Positions 56,889 through 64,000 of a stretch of DNA of 64,000 bases are shown here, piece after piece (the first letter of the stretch is position 1; each line of letters opens with the position of its first letter). The stretch is from VRUE01 sp963706605 (GTDB taxonomy: Bacteria; Actinomycetota; Thermoleophilia; Solirubrobacterales; 70-9): assembly GCA_963706605.1 (NCBI GenBank), contig OY970165.1:930001-994000 (forward strand). Direction: 5' to 3'. Below the pieces are notes generated by a model that did no database searches, was not told where the DNA came from, and saw only the letters and a list, made by a program, of their open reading frames with translations. A program made the position numbers and the translations under genes.

Positions 56889-59164
56889 CACCCGCCGGAG
56901 TCTCTCATCGCCCCCATCAGCTCCAGCGCCCCCTCCTTGTGCAGCGGTTCGTTGAGGTTGCCGCACTTGGGGCTCTGCACGCAGGAGGGGCAGCCGGACT
57001 CGCAGGGACACTCGGCGATGAGGCGCTCGGCGTCGCCGAGCAGGCGCTCGAACTGCTCGTAGCCACGCAGCGTTATCCCCACCCCGCCGGGGTGGCCGTC
57101 GTAGACGAAGATCGTCGCCCGCCCGGTCTGGAAGTGGACGTTGGTCGAGAGGCCGCCGATGTCCCAGCGGTCGCACATCGCGATCAGCGGCAACACCGCG
57201 ATCTGGCCGTGCTCGGTCGCGTGCAGGGCGCCGAGCAGGACGTCGGGCGACAGTGCCCCGCCGAGCCGCTCCGGCAATACGTACCAGAGCGCCTGGGTGA
57301 CGAAATGCTGCTCGGGCAGCTCCAGCGCCACGATGTCGATTGGCTCCTGCTCGGAGATCGAGACCCGCTGGAAGGCGATCACCTGCTCGCTCACCGAGAC
57401 TTCGCCGAAGTGCAGCTCGACCCCCGAGGTCGAGCGCTGCTCCCGCGTCCGCTCGATGTAGATCTCGGTCTCCTTTTTCGGTCGCGTGTACCAGTCGCCG
57501 TCGAAGCGCGACACGACCGCCCGCCGCCCCTCGACGTCGAGCTGCTCGACCTCGTAGGAGCGCCCCAGGTGGAGGTAGACGGCACCGGGATGGACCGTCG
57601 TGAAAGCACGCTCCGCCTCGACCAGTCCGAGCATCTCACCCGAGTCGCGCTCGATCACCGCGACCGAGTCGGACGAGGCGGAGCGCAGCGGGATCTTGCC
57701 GGCGACGAACTCACTGCTGCGCGGCAACAGCCGCCCGCCGGCGCGGCGCAGCTCCCCCACCGACGCCAGCCGCTCGGCCCGCTCCCGCCAGCCGGCGCCG
57801 AAGACCTCGTCGTCGGCGTCGCTCAGCGGCAGCTCGTAGGCGGCGGCGATCATGTGCCGGGAGGCGATCTGCTCGCTCTCGTGGTCGAGGATCGCCGCCT
57901 CCACCGGCCGCCCGATGAACTCGTCCGGATGGCGGCAGAAGAATTGGTCGAGCGCGTCCGCCCCGGCGACGTAGACCGCCAGCCCGCGTCGCTCCCGACC
58001 CGCTCGGCCCCACATCTGGCGCAGGCTGGCGACGGTGCCGGGGAAGGTGACGCAGATCGCCGCGTCGAGCTCGCCGATGTCGATCCCCAGCTCCAGGGCG
58101 TCGGTCGCGACGACCGCAAGCAGCTCCCCGGCGCTCAGCCGCGCCTCGATCTCGCGCCGCTGCTGCGGGGTATAGCCGCCGCGGTAGGGGGCAATCCGCT
58201 CGGCCAGCTCGGGCTTGCCGCGCGCCTCCAGCGCCTCGCGGGCGAAGCGCTGGATCAACTCGATCCCGCGGCGGCTTTTGAGGAAGCAGATCGTCCGCAC
58301 CTCCTGCGAGACGAGCTCGACCAGCAGCTCCGCCGCCTCGGAGAGCGCCGAGCGCCGCGTGCCGCTCGCCTGGTCGATCAGGGGCGGGTTCCACATCGCG
58401 ATCTCGCGCCCGCTGCGCGGCGCCCCATCGTCGTCGATCAGCTCGAACGGCTCGCCCACCAGCCGCTCCGCCAGCTCGACCGGGTTGGCGATCGTCGCCG
58501 AGGCGAGCAGGAAGCGCGGCTCCGCGCCATAGGCCCGCGCCAGCCGTCGCAGACGTCGCAACACGTTGGCGACGTGGGAGCCGAAGACGCCACGGTAGGT
58601 ATGGGCCTCGTCGACCACCACCCAGCCGAGGTTGGCGAGGAAGTCGCCCCAGCTCTTGTGGTTGGGCAGGAGGCCGACGTGGAGCATGTCCGGGTTGGTG
58701 AGGACGAGGTTGTTGCGGCGGCGGATCGCCGGCCGCTCCTCGCGCGGCGTGTCGCCGTCGTAGATCGCCTCGCGCAGCCCAGGCGGGCGCAGCGCGGCGA
58801 GCTTGCGGGCCTGATCCTGGGCCAGCGCCTTGGTCGGGTAGAGGTAAAGGGCGCGCCGCTTGGGGTCGCGGGCGATCCCGTCGAGAACCGGCAGGTTGAA
58901 GGCGAGGCTCTTGCCGGAGGCGGTGCCGCTGGTAATCACCAGGTTGGAGGAGGCAGCCGCGGCCAGGGCCTGCCGCTGGTGCGAGTAGAGGCGCTCGATC
59001 CCGGCGCCCTTCAAGGCCTCGACCAGGCCCGAGTCGAGCGAGCGCGGCAGCGCCACCCGCGTGGCCTTGCGCTCCGGCTCGGAGCTCTCGGCGACGATGC
59101 GGCCATCACGCCGCGCGGGGTCGATGGCGATCGCCCAAGGCGTCTCCAACAGGCTCTTCGCCAC
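56888..59164 (-). CDS. DEAD/DEAH-box DNA helicase with DUF1998 domain (MrfA/YprA/Hrq1-like)
   Basis: The GTG at 59164 (VAKSLLETPWAIAIDP) gives 758 residues. SF2 motifs in order are ITSGTASGKSLAFNLP (I), YLYPTKALAQDQ (Ia), VVDEAHTYRG (II, DEAH), LLASATIANP (III), GVELIQRF region, and MWGRAGRERRG (VI). The DUF1998 zinc domain at the C-terminus has CPCESGCPSCVQSPKCGN with four or more cysteines. B. subtilis MrfA and yeast Hrq1 are DNA-repair helicases of this type, 3'-5' on single strands. Co-directional with folP (start overlaps its stop) and the LOG-like gene. Confidence 0.95.
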   Translation of the reverse strand: MAKSLLETPWAIAIDPARRDGRIVAESSEPERKATRVALPRSLDSGLVEALKGAGIERLYSHQRQALAAAASSNLVITSGTASGKSLAFNLPVLDGIARDPKRRALYLYPTKALAQDQARKLAALRPPGLREAIYDGDTPREERPAIRRRNNLVLTNPDMLHVGLLPNHKSWGDFLANLGWVVVDEAHTYRGVFGSHVANVLRRLRRLARAYGAEPRFLLASATIANPVELAERLVGEPFELIDDDGAPRSGREIAMWNPPLIDQASGTRRSALSEAAELLVELVSQEVRTICFLKSRRGIELIQRFAREALEARGKPELAERIAPYRGGYTPQQRREIEARLSAGELLAVVATDALELGIDIGELDAAICVTFPGTVASLRQMWGRAGRERRGLAVYVAGADALDQFFCRHPDEFIGRPVEAAILDHESEQIASRHMIAAAYELPLSDADDEVFGAGWRERAERLASVGELRRAGGRLLPRSSEFVAGKIPLRSASSDSVAVIERDSGEMLGLVEAERAFTTVHPGAVYLHLGRSYEVEQLDVEGRRAVVSRFDGDWYTRPKKETEIYIERTREQRSTSGVELHFGEVSVSEQVIAFQRVSISEQEPIDIVALELPEQHFVTQALWYVLPERLGGALSPDVLLGALHATEHGQIAVLPLIAMCDRWDIGGLSTNVHFQTGRATIFVYDGHPGGVGITLRGYEQFERLLGDAERLIAECPCESGCPSCVQSPKCGNLNEPLHKEGALELMGAMRDSGG

Positions 59165-60012
59165 TACGCGCGGCTCCGCGCGGGGCGAGCGATCCGGCCG
59201 GCAACGCGCACGGCCTGCAACGAGCTGCGGTCGTGGATGCGGAGGACGTCGGCGCCGCCGCGCACCGCCAGCGCGACGGCGGCGACCGTCCCCCACTCGC
59301 GCTCGCTCGCCGGCAGCCGACCCTCCCAGCTTCCCGCCAGCACGGCGCCGATGAAGTCCTTGCGCGAGAGCGAGACGTAGAGCGGCAGCCCCAACTCGCG
59401 CAGCTCACCGAGCCGCCGCAGGATCTCCAGGTCCTGGTCGGTGGTCAGGTCGAAGTCGAGTCCAGGGTCGATCGCGATCTGCTCCTCGCTCACTCCAAGT
59501 CGCGAGGCCGCCTCGACTCTCCCCCCGAACCACGACTTGAGATGGTCGACGACGTCGTCGTAGACGCGCGGCGGCCGATCGACCCGCGGCGGCCCCTCGA
59601 TGTGCATCAGCACGTAGCCGCAGCCCGTCTCGGCGACCAGCCCGAACATCTCCTCCGAGCCGCCGGAGATGTCGTTGACGGCGACCGCGCCCGCCGCCAG
59701 CGCCCGCCGCGCCACCTCGACCGAGAACGTGTCGGCCGAGACCGGCACGCCCGCTCCGGCCAGACCCTCGATCGCCGGCACCAGCGCCGCTGTCTCCTCC
59801 TCGGCCCCGACCGGCGGCCCGCTGCGGGCCGCCACCGCCCCCACGTCCAACATGTCGAAACCGAGCTCGACCAGCCGCCTGCCGTCCTCGATCGCCCTGC
59901 CCGGGGTCCCACTTCGAGCCCCCTCGAACATCGAGTCGGTGGTCACGTTGACGATTCCCGCGGCCACCGGCTGCTCCAGATCGAGGGTCCTGTCGGTCAA
60001 CCGCCAAGGCAC
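59164..60012 (-). CDS. folP: Dihydropteroate synthase-like protein (divergent)
   Basis: A 282-residue TIM barrel (GTG 60012; ATG 60042 overlaps the divergent gene). AAGIVNVTTDSMFEGA replaces the canonical NVTPDSFSDGG, DVGAVAAR occurs instead of DIGGESTRP, and VNDISGG, DPGLDFDLTTDQDLEILR and SRKDFIGAV are typical pterin and pABA sites. The first loop is unusual, so it may be a divergent DHPS of this lineage or a paralogue. It catalyses pterin plus p-aminobenzoate condensation if active. Operon with the helicase. Confidence 0.85.
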   Translation of the reverse strand: MPWRLTDRTLDLEQPVAAGIVNVTTDSMFEGARSGTPGRAIEDGRRLVELGFDMLDVGAVAARSGPPVGAEEETAALVPAIEGLAGAGVPVSADTFSVEVARRALAAGAVAVNDISGGSEEMFGLVAETGCGYVLMHIEGPPRVDRPPRVYDDVVDHLKSWFGGRVEAASRLGVSEEQIAIDPGLDFDLTTDQDLEILRRLGELRELGLPLYVSLSRKDFIGAVLAGSWEGRLPASEREWGTVAAVALAVRGGADVLRIHDRSSLQAVRVAGRIARPARSRA

Positions 60013-60035
60013 GCCGCTACCGTAGCGACCGCACC

Positions 60036-60851
60036 ATGGCACTGCGATGCGTCTACACCGACCTCGACGGCACCCTGCTCGGCCGCGGCAGCTCGCTCTT
60101 CCGCGACGCCGAGGGCGGCTTCTCGCTCGCCCAGTCGCGCGGGCTGGAGGCCTGCCACCGGGCCGGCGTTGAGGTCGTGATCATGTCTGGCCGCCGCGAG
60201 CCGCAGGTCCACGAGGCCGCCCGCCTGATGGGCCAGTCCTCCTACATCTACGAGGCCGGCTGCGCCTTCGCGATCGAGGGCGAGACGACGCTGCTCACCG
60301 GCGACCTCGCCCCCGACGAGGGGGGCACCATCTACGAGAAGATCGAGCGGCGCGGCATCCCGAAGCTCCTCTTCGAGCACTTCGAAGGGCGGCTGGAGTA
60401 CCACGCCCCCTGGCACCACGGCCGCGTCCTCTCCCACCTCTTCCGCGGCAAGGTCGACGTCGCCGAGGCGAACGAGCTGCTCGTCGCTGAAGGCCATGAC
60501 GACCTGCGCCTGCTCGACAACGGCGCGATCGGTCGCGAGATGCCCGCCGTCGACGGCCCGACGCACGCCTACCACCTCGTCCCCCGGATGGTCAGCAAGG
60601 CGAACGCCGTCTCCGCCCACGCCCGCGCCCGCGCCTATGACCCGGCCGAGTGCATCGCGGTCGGCGACTCGGTCGAGGACCTGGAGGTGGCCGCGGCCGT
60701 CGGCCGCTTCTTTGTGGTCGCCAACGGGCCCGAGCGCGACCCCGGCCTGCGCGCCGCGCTCGGCGCCTGGGACAACGTCACGGTCACCGAGGGGGCGATG
60801 GGCGACGGCTTCTACGAGGCCGTCGTGTCGACCCTGATGGAGCGTGGCTAA
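60036..60851 (+). CDS. HAD-superfamily hydrolase (Cof/IIB-like)
   Basis: A 271-residue phosphatase. YTDLDGTLLGRGS is motif I with the nucleophile Asp, IMSGRREPQV motif II, a cap region with GCAFAIEGETTLL, and CIAVGDSVEDLEVAAAV motif IV with the Mg-binding Asp pair. Domain order indicates a type IIB cap, as in sugar phosphatases (MPGP or SPP-like). The substrate is unknown. It overlaps the next gene by eight bases and is divergent from folP. Confidence 0.9.
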   Translation: MALRCVYTDLDGTLLGRGSSLFRDAEGGFSLAQSRGLEACHRAGVEVVIMSGRREPQVHEAARLMGQSSYIYEAGCAFAIEGETTLLTGDLAPDEGGTIYEKIERRGIPKLLFEHFEGRLEYHAPWHHGRVLSHLFRGKVDVAEANELLVAEGHDDLRLLDNGAIGREMPAVDGPTHAYHLVPRMVSKANAVSAHARARAYDPAECIAVGDSVEDLEVAAAVGRFFVVANGPERDPGLRAALGAWDNVTVTEGAMGDGFYEAVVSTLMERG

Positions 60852-61569
60852 GATCGAACAGATGGAGACAGCGACCGTCGCCGAGCAGGAGTACCTGGAG
60901 ACGATGTTCTGGCTGGAGGAGGCCGAGCTGCCGATGACCGGCGCCAACATCGCCCGCGCGATGCAGCTCGCGCCGCCCACGGTGCACGAGATGGTCGGCC
61001 GCCTGGTCGACGACGGCTACGTCGAGCGCAACAGCGACAAGTCGCTCAGCTTCACCGAGTCGGGGCGCGAGCACGCCAGCCACATCGTCCGCCGCCACCG
61101 GATGATCGAGCGCTTCCTCACCGACGTGCTCGGCATCCCCTGGGACGAGGTCCATGAGGAGGCGGAGCGGATCGAGCACGCGATGTCGCCGGTGCTGGAG
61201 GAGCGGATGCGGGCGGCGATCGGCGACGCGACCACCTGCCCGCACGGGCACCCGATAGTCGAGGGCGTCCGCGAGCGCGGCGCGCTTCTCGCCGACGTCG
61301 AGGTCGGCGCCAAGGTCCACGTGCTGCGCTTCGAGAACGAGGCCGAGGAGCTGCTGCACTACCTCAAAGCGGCGGGGCTGGAGCCCGGCCTCGAGGGCGA
61401 GCTCGAGAGCTCCGGCGAGGACGGCGTGACGATCGCCTCCGCCGACGGCAAGCACGAGGTCTCGCGCAGCGTCGCCGAGACGGTCTCGGTGCGCGCCGAC
61501 CCGCCGCCGCCGCCGCGCGCCGCGATCCCCGAGCAGCTGGTTCTGTCCAGCGACCGCTACGGGCGCTAG
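60844..61569 (+). CDS. DtxR/MntR-family metal-dependent regulator
   Basis: A 241-residue repressor (GTG 60844; ATG 60862 is possible). The winged HTH (~10-70) has EQEYLETMFWL, IARAMQLAPPTVHEMVGRL and GYVERNSDKSLSF. The metal and dimer domain follows with HRMIERFLTDVLGI, WDEVHEEAERIEHAMSPVLEERM and CPHGHP, the usual Fe/Mn-binding ligands. The C-terminal ~90 residues look FeoA/SH3-like. It would repress iron or manganese uptake genes in metal sufficiency, targets not visible here. Confidence 0.94.
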   Translation: MAKIEQMETATVAEQEYLETMFWLEEAELPMTGANIARAMQLAPPTVHEMVGRLVDDGYVERNSDKSLSFTESGREHASHIVRRHRMIERFLTDVLGIPWDEVHEEAERIEHAMSPVLEERMRAAIGDATTCPHGHPIVEGVRERGALLADVEVGAKVHVLRFENEAEELLHYLKAAGLEPGLEGELESSGEDGVTIASADGKHEVSRSVAETVSVRADPPPPPRAAIPEQLVLSSDRYGR

Positions 61570-61578
61570 CAATCGGCC

Positions 61579-62793
61579 CTAGAAGGCGCCGACGCCGATC
61601 GGCGTTCCGACGCCGGTCGGGCCGTCGTAGCCGGGCGCCGCACGGCAGATGATCGTCGAGCAGGTTCCGCTCGCCCCGCTCGTCACGTCGTGCAGGCTCG
61701 CCGGCACGCTCTGCTGGCGGGGGTAGAGCTCGGCGGCCGGATAGGCGCTGGGGGCGCCCCCGGCGAGCGCGTAGACGGCGGCGATCAGCGGCGAGGAGAG
61801 GCTCGTACCGCCGACCTGGAACCAGCCCGAGCGGCCCTGGTACTTGACGCTGTCGTAGACCGCGGCGCCCGTGCTCGGGTTCGCGTCCGCGGCCACGTCG
61901 GCGACCCCGCGCCTTGCACCGCACCCGGTCAGCGCCCAGTTGGCGTCGGCCGTCTGCCAGGCCGGCGCGGTCAGGTAGGAGCTGCAGCCGCTGCCGGACC
62001 CGCTCCAGGCGGTCTCGCCGCCCCAGGTATTGCCGGCGCCAACGCTCAACGTCGTACCTCCCACCGCCACCACGTGAGGGGAAGCGGCGGGAAAGCCGAA
62101 TGATCCGTAGCCGTTGTCGCCCGAGGCGACGGTCACCGCGATGCCCGGGTGGTTATAGGCGGAATCGCTCGTCTCAGCCGAGAACTCCGAGCCGCCGTAG
62201 CTGTTGGAGATCTCGTTGGCGCCGAGGTTCGCCGCCGTGTTGACTGCCGCCTCCAGGTTGGCGAGACTTGCGGAGCTGGCCTCGACCAGCAGGATCTTGC
62301 AGTTCGGGCAGATCGCGTGGGCGACCTCGACGTCCATCGCGATCTCGAGCGCCCAACCGCTGTTCGCCTGCGGGTAGGGCCCGGCGTTGCCACTCTGGTT
62401 GACCTTGCGGAAGCAGGGGTTGGCGCTGTTGCAGAGCGGCAGCCCGAACTGCGTGCTGTAGGTGTTGAGGTCGGCGGCGACGTTGGGATCGTCGTAGGCG
62501 TCGACGATCGCAATCGTCTGGGAGACGGGAGCCGCCGCCGGCAAGCCGTAGGCGCCGCGGAACTGAGCCGGGCCGTATCCCCTCGGAGTCGTGGCGACGG
62601 TCGGCGCACCCTTCGGGTCGGTGACCACATGGGCGTGGCAGCGGGCGGTTCCGGCGGCGGCCGGGCCGGGGCAGACCGGTCGCTGGGGCGACTGCGGTGG
62701 GGCTGCGCCGGCCAGCGCTGGCGGGACGGACAGCAGTGCGGCGGCGGCGAGCAGCGCAACCGTCGCTTTGAGCTGGAGCTTTTCCGCAATCAC
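61579..62793 (-). CDS. Secreted S53 (sedolisin/kumamolisin-like) peptidase
   Basis: A 404-residue protein with signal peptide (KATVALLAAAALLSVPPALAGA). A short propeptide precedes YGPAQFRGAYGLP. Catalytic elements: WALEIAMDVEVAHAICP (Glu and Asp of the triad), ASGDNGYGSFGFP (oxyanion Asp) and VGGTSLSSPLIAAV (nucleophile Ser). It lacks a large S53 propeptide, so it may be processed differently. GVADVAADANPSTG is the Ca site region. Acid-active secreted endopeptidase by family. Confidence 0.92.
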   Translation of the reverse strand: MIAEKLQLKATVALLAAAALLSVPPALAGAAPPQSPQRPVCPGPAAAGTARCHAHVVTDPKGAPTVATTPRGYGPAQFRGAYGLPAAAPVSQTIAIVDAYDDPNVAADLNTYSTQFGLPLCNSANPCFRKVNQSGNAGPYPQANSGWALEIAMDVEVAHAICPNCKILLVEASSASLANLEAAVNTAANLGANEISNSYGGSEFSAETSDSAYNHPGIAVTVASGDNGYGSFGFPAASPHVVAVGGTTLSVGAGNTWGGETAWSGSGSGCSSYLTAPAWQTADANWALTGCGARRGVADVAADANPSTGAAVYDSVKYQGRSGWFQVGGTSLSSPLIAAVYALAGGAPSAYPAAELYPRQQSVPASLHDVTSGASGTCSTIICRAAPGYDGPTGVGTPIGVGAF

Positions 62794-62863
62794 CCGAAAC
62801 CCGCCTCCCGTCGAAGGATGAACCGCGCCATCCTAACCGGAAGCCGGACAGCGGGCTGCGAGT

Positions 62864-63967
62864 CTAGGCTGGCGAACCGGCGCGGACCCGATCGAGCGCC
62901 CTGGCGATGCGGGTGACACCCTCGGGGATCCGCTCCGGGGGAACGCTGGCGAAGGAGAGGCGGAGGCTGTTCTCGCCGCCCTCGATCATGAAGTCCGGGC
63001 CGGCGACGAAGGCGACGCCCTCACCCTTCGCCTCGACCAGCAGGGCGGGCGTGTCGGTGCCGGCGGCGAGGTCGAGCCAGAGGAAGTAACCGCCGCCGGG
63101 GACGACGAACTCGGCCTCGGGGATCTTCTCGCGCAGCGCCTCGACCAGCGCGTCGCGACGTTCGCGCAGGGCGCCTTTGACGAACTCGATGTTGGCGTCC
63201 AGCCCCCCGGACCTGCACAGCTCGAGCACGACGGACTCGGCCAGCATGTTGGGTGAGATGTAGGTCTCGTTGGCGCGCTTGGCGAGGGCGGCGATCTCTG
63301 CGGCCGGACCGGCCAGGTAGCCGACCCGCACCCCCGGACTGACGGTCTTCGAGAAGGAGGAGGCGTGGATCACCCTGCCCGCCGTATCGATCGAGAGCAT
63401 CGTCTCCAGCGCCTCGCCCTCGAAGGGGAGCTCGCGGTAGGGATCGTCCTCGAACAGCCAGAAGTCGTGCTCGGCGGCCAGCTCGACCAGCCGCACACGC
63501 TTCTCTGCAGACAGGGTGCAGCCGGCCGGGTTGTGGAAGTTGGGGATGACGTGAGCCAGCTTGATCGGTCCCTCGGCAAGCGCCGCCTCCAGCGCCTCGA
63601 CGTCGAGCCCGTCGGCCTCCAGCGGCACCGGCACCAGCTCCACCCCGAGCCGCTGCAGCATCAACAGCGTGCGGTCGTAGGTCGGCTGCTCGACCACGAC
63701 CCGGTCGCCGGGCCCGACCAGGTGCTCGAAGAGCATCGCCCCCGCCTCAAGCGAACCGTTGGCGATCATCACCTGCCCGGCGTCCAGGCCACCGTGCCTC
63801 TCAGCGACCCACTGGCAGAGGCCGGGGTGCCCGATCCCGGTGCCGTAGGAGAGCGCCCGTTCCCAGTCCTCGGCGAGTGCCACCGCGGCGGCGTCGCGCA
63901 CGGCCTGCCGCGGCAGGATGTCGGCGCTGGGCGCGCCGCGAGCAAACGAAATCGTGTCAGCAGCCAT
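62864..63967 (-). CDS. PLP-dependent aminotransferase, class I/II (MocR/LysN-like without HTH)
   Basis: Started at ATG 63967 (MAADTISFARGAPS) it has 367 residues. YGTGIGHPGLCQWVAE opens the fold, IPNFHNPAGCTLS and LFEDDPYRELPFEG carry the Asn and Asp that hold PLP, HASSFSKTVSPGVRVGY the Schiff-base Lys, and NSLRLSFA the carboxylate-binding Arg. It belongs to the 2-aminoadipate/valine-pyruvate branch. Substrate unresolved. It is the last gene of the window. Confidence 0.92.
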   Translation of the reverse strand: MAADTISFARGAPSADILPRQAVRDAAAVALAEDWERALSYGTGIGHPGLCQWVAERHGGLDAGQVMIANGSLEAGAMLFEHLVGPGDRVVVEQPTYDRTLLMLQRLGVELVPVPLEADGLDVEALEAALAEGPIKLAHVIPNFHNPAGCTLSAEKRVRLVELAAEHDFWLFEDDPYRELPFEGEALETMLSIDTAGRVIHASSFSKTVSPGVRVGYLAGPAAEIAALAKRANETYISPNMLAESVVLELCRSGGLDANIEFVKGALRERRDALVEALREKIPEAEFVVPGGGYFLWLDLAAGTDTPALLVEAKGEGVAFVAGPDFMIEGGENSLRLSFASVPPERIPEGVTRIARALDRVRAGSPA

Positions 63968-64000
63968 CGCCCTTGACCCTAGCAATGCCCCCGAGCGACG

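Noticed and set aside
56399..59380. A 993-codon open frame on the plus strand opposite the DUF1998 helicase
   Set aside because: It is antisense to a helicase with all SF2 motifs, has an Arg/Gly-rich composition typical of GC-rich shadow frames and shows no recognisable domain.

Overview
The window is about 70% GC DNA with densely packed genes, frequent GTG starts and ATGA/GTGA stop-start overlaps. It carries a fused PafB-PafC-type WYL regulator, a DUF1906 exported protein, an S53 peptidase and a tRNA without encoded CCA. This points to an actinobacterium; the overall flavour resembles class Thermoleophilia (Solirubrobacterales), but that placement is an inference and cannot be proven from the window.

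Bases 1-34,700 are a large surface-polysaccharide locus. It starts inside an O-antigen-ligase-like gene and continues with an undecaprenyl-phosphate sugar phosphotransferase and many family 2 glycosyltransferases. It also has a complete dTDP-L-rhamnose set (rmlC, rmlB, rmlD on the minus strand, with rmlA separated from them by an AT-rich AAA ATPase gene), a Wzm/Wzt-type ABC exporter, two tandem CDP-paratose-2-epimerase-like dehydratases, methyltransferases, polyprenyl-phosphate sugar synthases, several large GT-C-like membrane proteins (three are paralogues of each other), a frameshifted GMC oxidoreductase, an Sfp-type phosphopantetheinyl transferase and a secreted clan-A glycosidase. Together they would make a rhamnose-containing glycan, polymerise or export it, and trim it.

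Bases 34,700-50,635 are mixed chromosomal genes: a flavin-type oxidase, a divergent GlxA-regulator/PfpI pair with a palindrome between them, a Phd/PIN toxin-antitoxin pair behind a twin-palindrome operator, exported DUF1906 and penicillin-acylase proteins, an MBL hydrolase, the frameshifted PafBC-type regulator, a YhaM-like HD phosphohydrolase, tandem crcB fluoride channels behind a fluoride riboswitch, and a divergent arsR-aquaporin-arsC arsenic operon.

Bases 50,683-54,878 are a compact 4.1-kb genomic island inserted at the 3' end of tRNA-Phe(GAA). It is bounded by a 47-bp perfect direct repeat, and each end carries a hairpin with the same 12-bp arms. It has no integrase. Its cargo is a PIN/excisionase-like-HTH pair plus an operon of a 37-kDa nucleoid-associated-protein homologue, a RelA/SpoT-type nucleotide pyrophosphokinase and a small protein that is a free-standing homologue of the C-terminal domain of that RelA/SpoT protein. 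I regard this as the best candidate for an undescribed toxin-antitoxin or anti-phage system.

Bases 54,982-64,000 return to ordinary chromosome: a GH15-like protein, a LOG-like protein, an MrfA/Hrq1-type helicase, a divergent dihydropteroate synthase, a HAD phosphatase, a DtxR-family regulator, an S53 peptidase and an aminotransferase. Apart from the intervals listed, no gene-free stretch exceeds about 300 bases, and I saw no rRNA genes, CRISPR arrays, transposases or integrases.
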